Shown in pieces: positions 34,761-35,202 of a DNA stretch of 35,202 bases. The notes under the pieces were generated by a model, which had not been told where the DNA came from, made no database searches, and saw only the letters and a program-made list of their open reading frames with translations. The stretch lies in assembly GCF_000964405.1 (NCBI RefSeq), contig NZ_BANE01000047.1:1-35202 (forward strand). Direction: 5' to 3'. Position 1 is the stretch's first letter. Each line of letters starts with the position of its first letter. This DNA is from Novacetimonas hansenii JCM 7643 (lineage in GTDB: Bacteria; Pseudomonadota; Alphaproteobacteria; Acetobacterales; Acetobacteraceae). A program made the position numbers and the translations under genes.

Positions 34761-35202
34761 TTCCACCGTGTGAAACACCCTAAATTATTAGCTTTTTTTC
34801 TTCCTCTGCGAAAGCTACAAGGCCGCAGTTCAAACGGTCATATTCTGAGAAAACAAGCGGTCATTGGTGATGCTGCCTCAAAGCCATTGAATGATAGTCT
34901 GCACACTCCATAAAAACATGGCGAGCCAAGCGCGCCCCAATAACAAAATCCGGTCTATAAATATTAAAAGTGAAATCATGCATCTTAATGCAATATAAAT
35001 ATAGTAATTATTTTAATAAAATTAATAAATTTCATAACAAACAATAAACTCTCATTTATTTCACCATGTTGTATATTGAAATTATTTATATTTTATTTGA
35101 TTGGGAGAAGTGAACAGACGCTTTTGTGAACGAGGCATGTGCGATCTGGAAACCTCTGAGAGCCTGATCCGAAAGTTTTTGAACAATACCAGCATGTTGT
35201 GA
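34761..35202. other. Gene-free AT-rich right edge
   Basis: No gene, RNA or promoter can be supported. The part 34960-35100 is extremely AT-rich, unlike the rest of the window. Near the right end AAGTTTTTG and AATACCAGCATGTT echo the dispersed repeat family (compare AATACCGGCATGTT near 22099), so a diverged copy may begin here. The composition suggests an acquired or decayed segment bordering the CRISPR locus. Confidence 0.35.

Overview
The window looks like chromosomal DNA of an acetic acid bacterium (Acetobacteraceae, most like Komagataeibacter/Gluconacetobacter). Genes are GC-rich, with a periplasmic PQQ glucose dehydrogenase, a three-subunit molybdopterin/2Fe-2S/cytochrome c aldehyde dehydrogenase of the vinegar-bacterium type, a long-chain mannitol dehydrogenase, and short AT-rich dispersed palindromic repeats between genes. 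The genus is inferred from protein resemblance recalled from memory, not from a search.

Layout. 1-5484 (minus): translation genes rpmI, rplT, pheS, pheT, followed by a phosphate-binding protein (pstS). 5741-10889 (plus): an SDR oxidoreductase, mannitol 2-dehydrogenase and membrane glucose dehydrogenase. 11323-15463 (plus): the aldFGH-type aldehyde dehydrogenase operon, closed by a strong terminator. 15949-19420 (minus): a phosphorus-metabolism group (glycerophosphodiester phosphodiesterase, class A acid phosphatase, PPK2) with a small unknown protein. 19547-20688 (plus): a candidate structured leader or small RNA ending in a perfect terminator, then an unrecognised 325-residue protein. 20717-22156: a glycine-rich secreted protein (minus) and an AT-rich patch with one small ORF. 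22157-24574 (minus): a B12-dependent class II ribonucleotide reductase with a NrdR-box-like palindrome upstream. 24819-34758 (minus): a complete type I-E CRISPR-Cas locus, cas3-cas8e-cse2-cas7e-cas5e-cas6e-cas1-cas2, with an array at each end. Both arrays have the same kind of leader, including an IHF-like site.

The most interesting signal is in the cas3-cas8e gap. Two degenerate CRISPR repeats (31657-31685, overlapping the cas3 stop, and 31608-31636) keep the exact 7-bp-stem/4-nt-loop register of the real repeats through compensating base changes. They flank a 20-nt spacer-like segment, and the first one carries the intact crRNA 5' handle. The spacer-like segment matches a site about 60 bp further on (31562-31577), in the region upstream of cas8e. 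That site has an AAG PAM, and within the first 16 positions the only mismatches are at 6 and 12, which Cascade flips out and does not pair. This is what a crRNA-like guide that lets Cascade bind and repress its own operon would look like. Related RNAs (CreR-type cas regulators and CreTA antitoxin RNAs) are known from other loci; this instance is inferred from sequence alone.

How the genes work together. gcd and aldFGH feed electrons from periplasmic sugar and aldehyde oxidation into the respiratory chain, and the cytosolic mannitol dehydrogenase works beside them. The phosphatase, phosphodiesterase, PPK2 and PstS genes deal with phosphate supply and storage. The CRISPR locus appears complete for adaptation, crRNA processing and interference.
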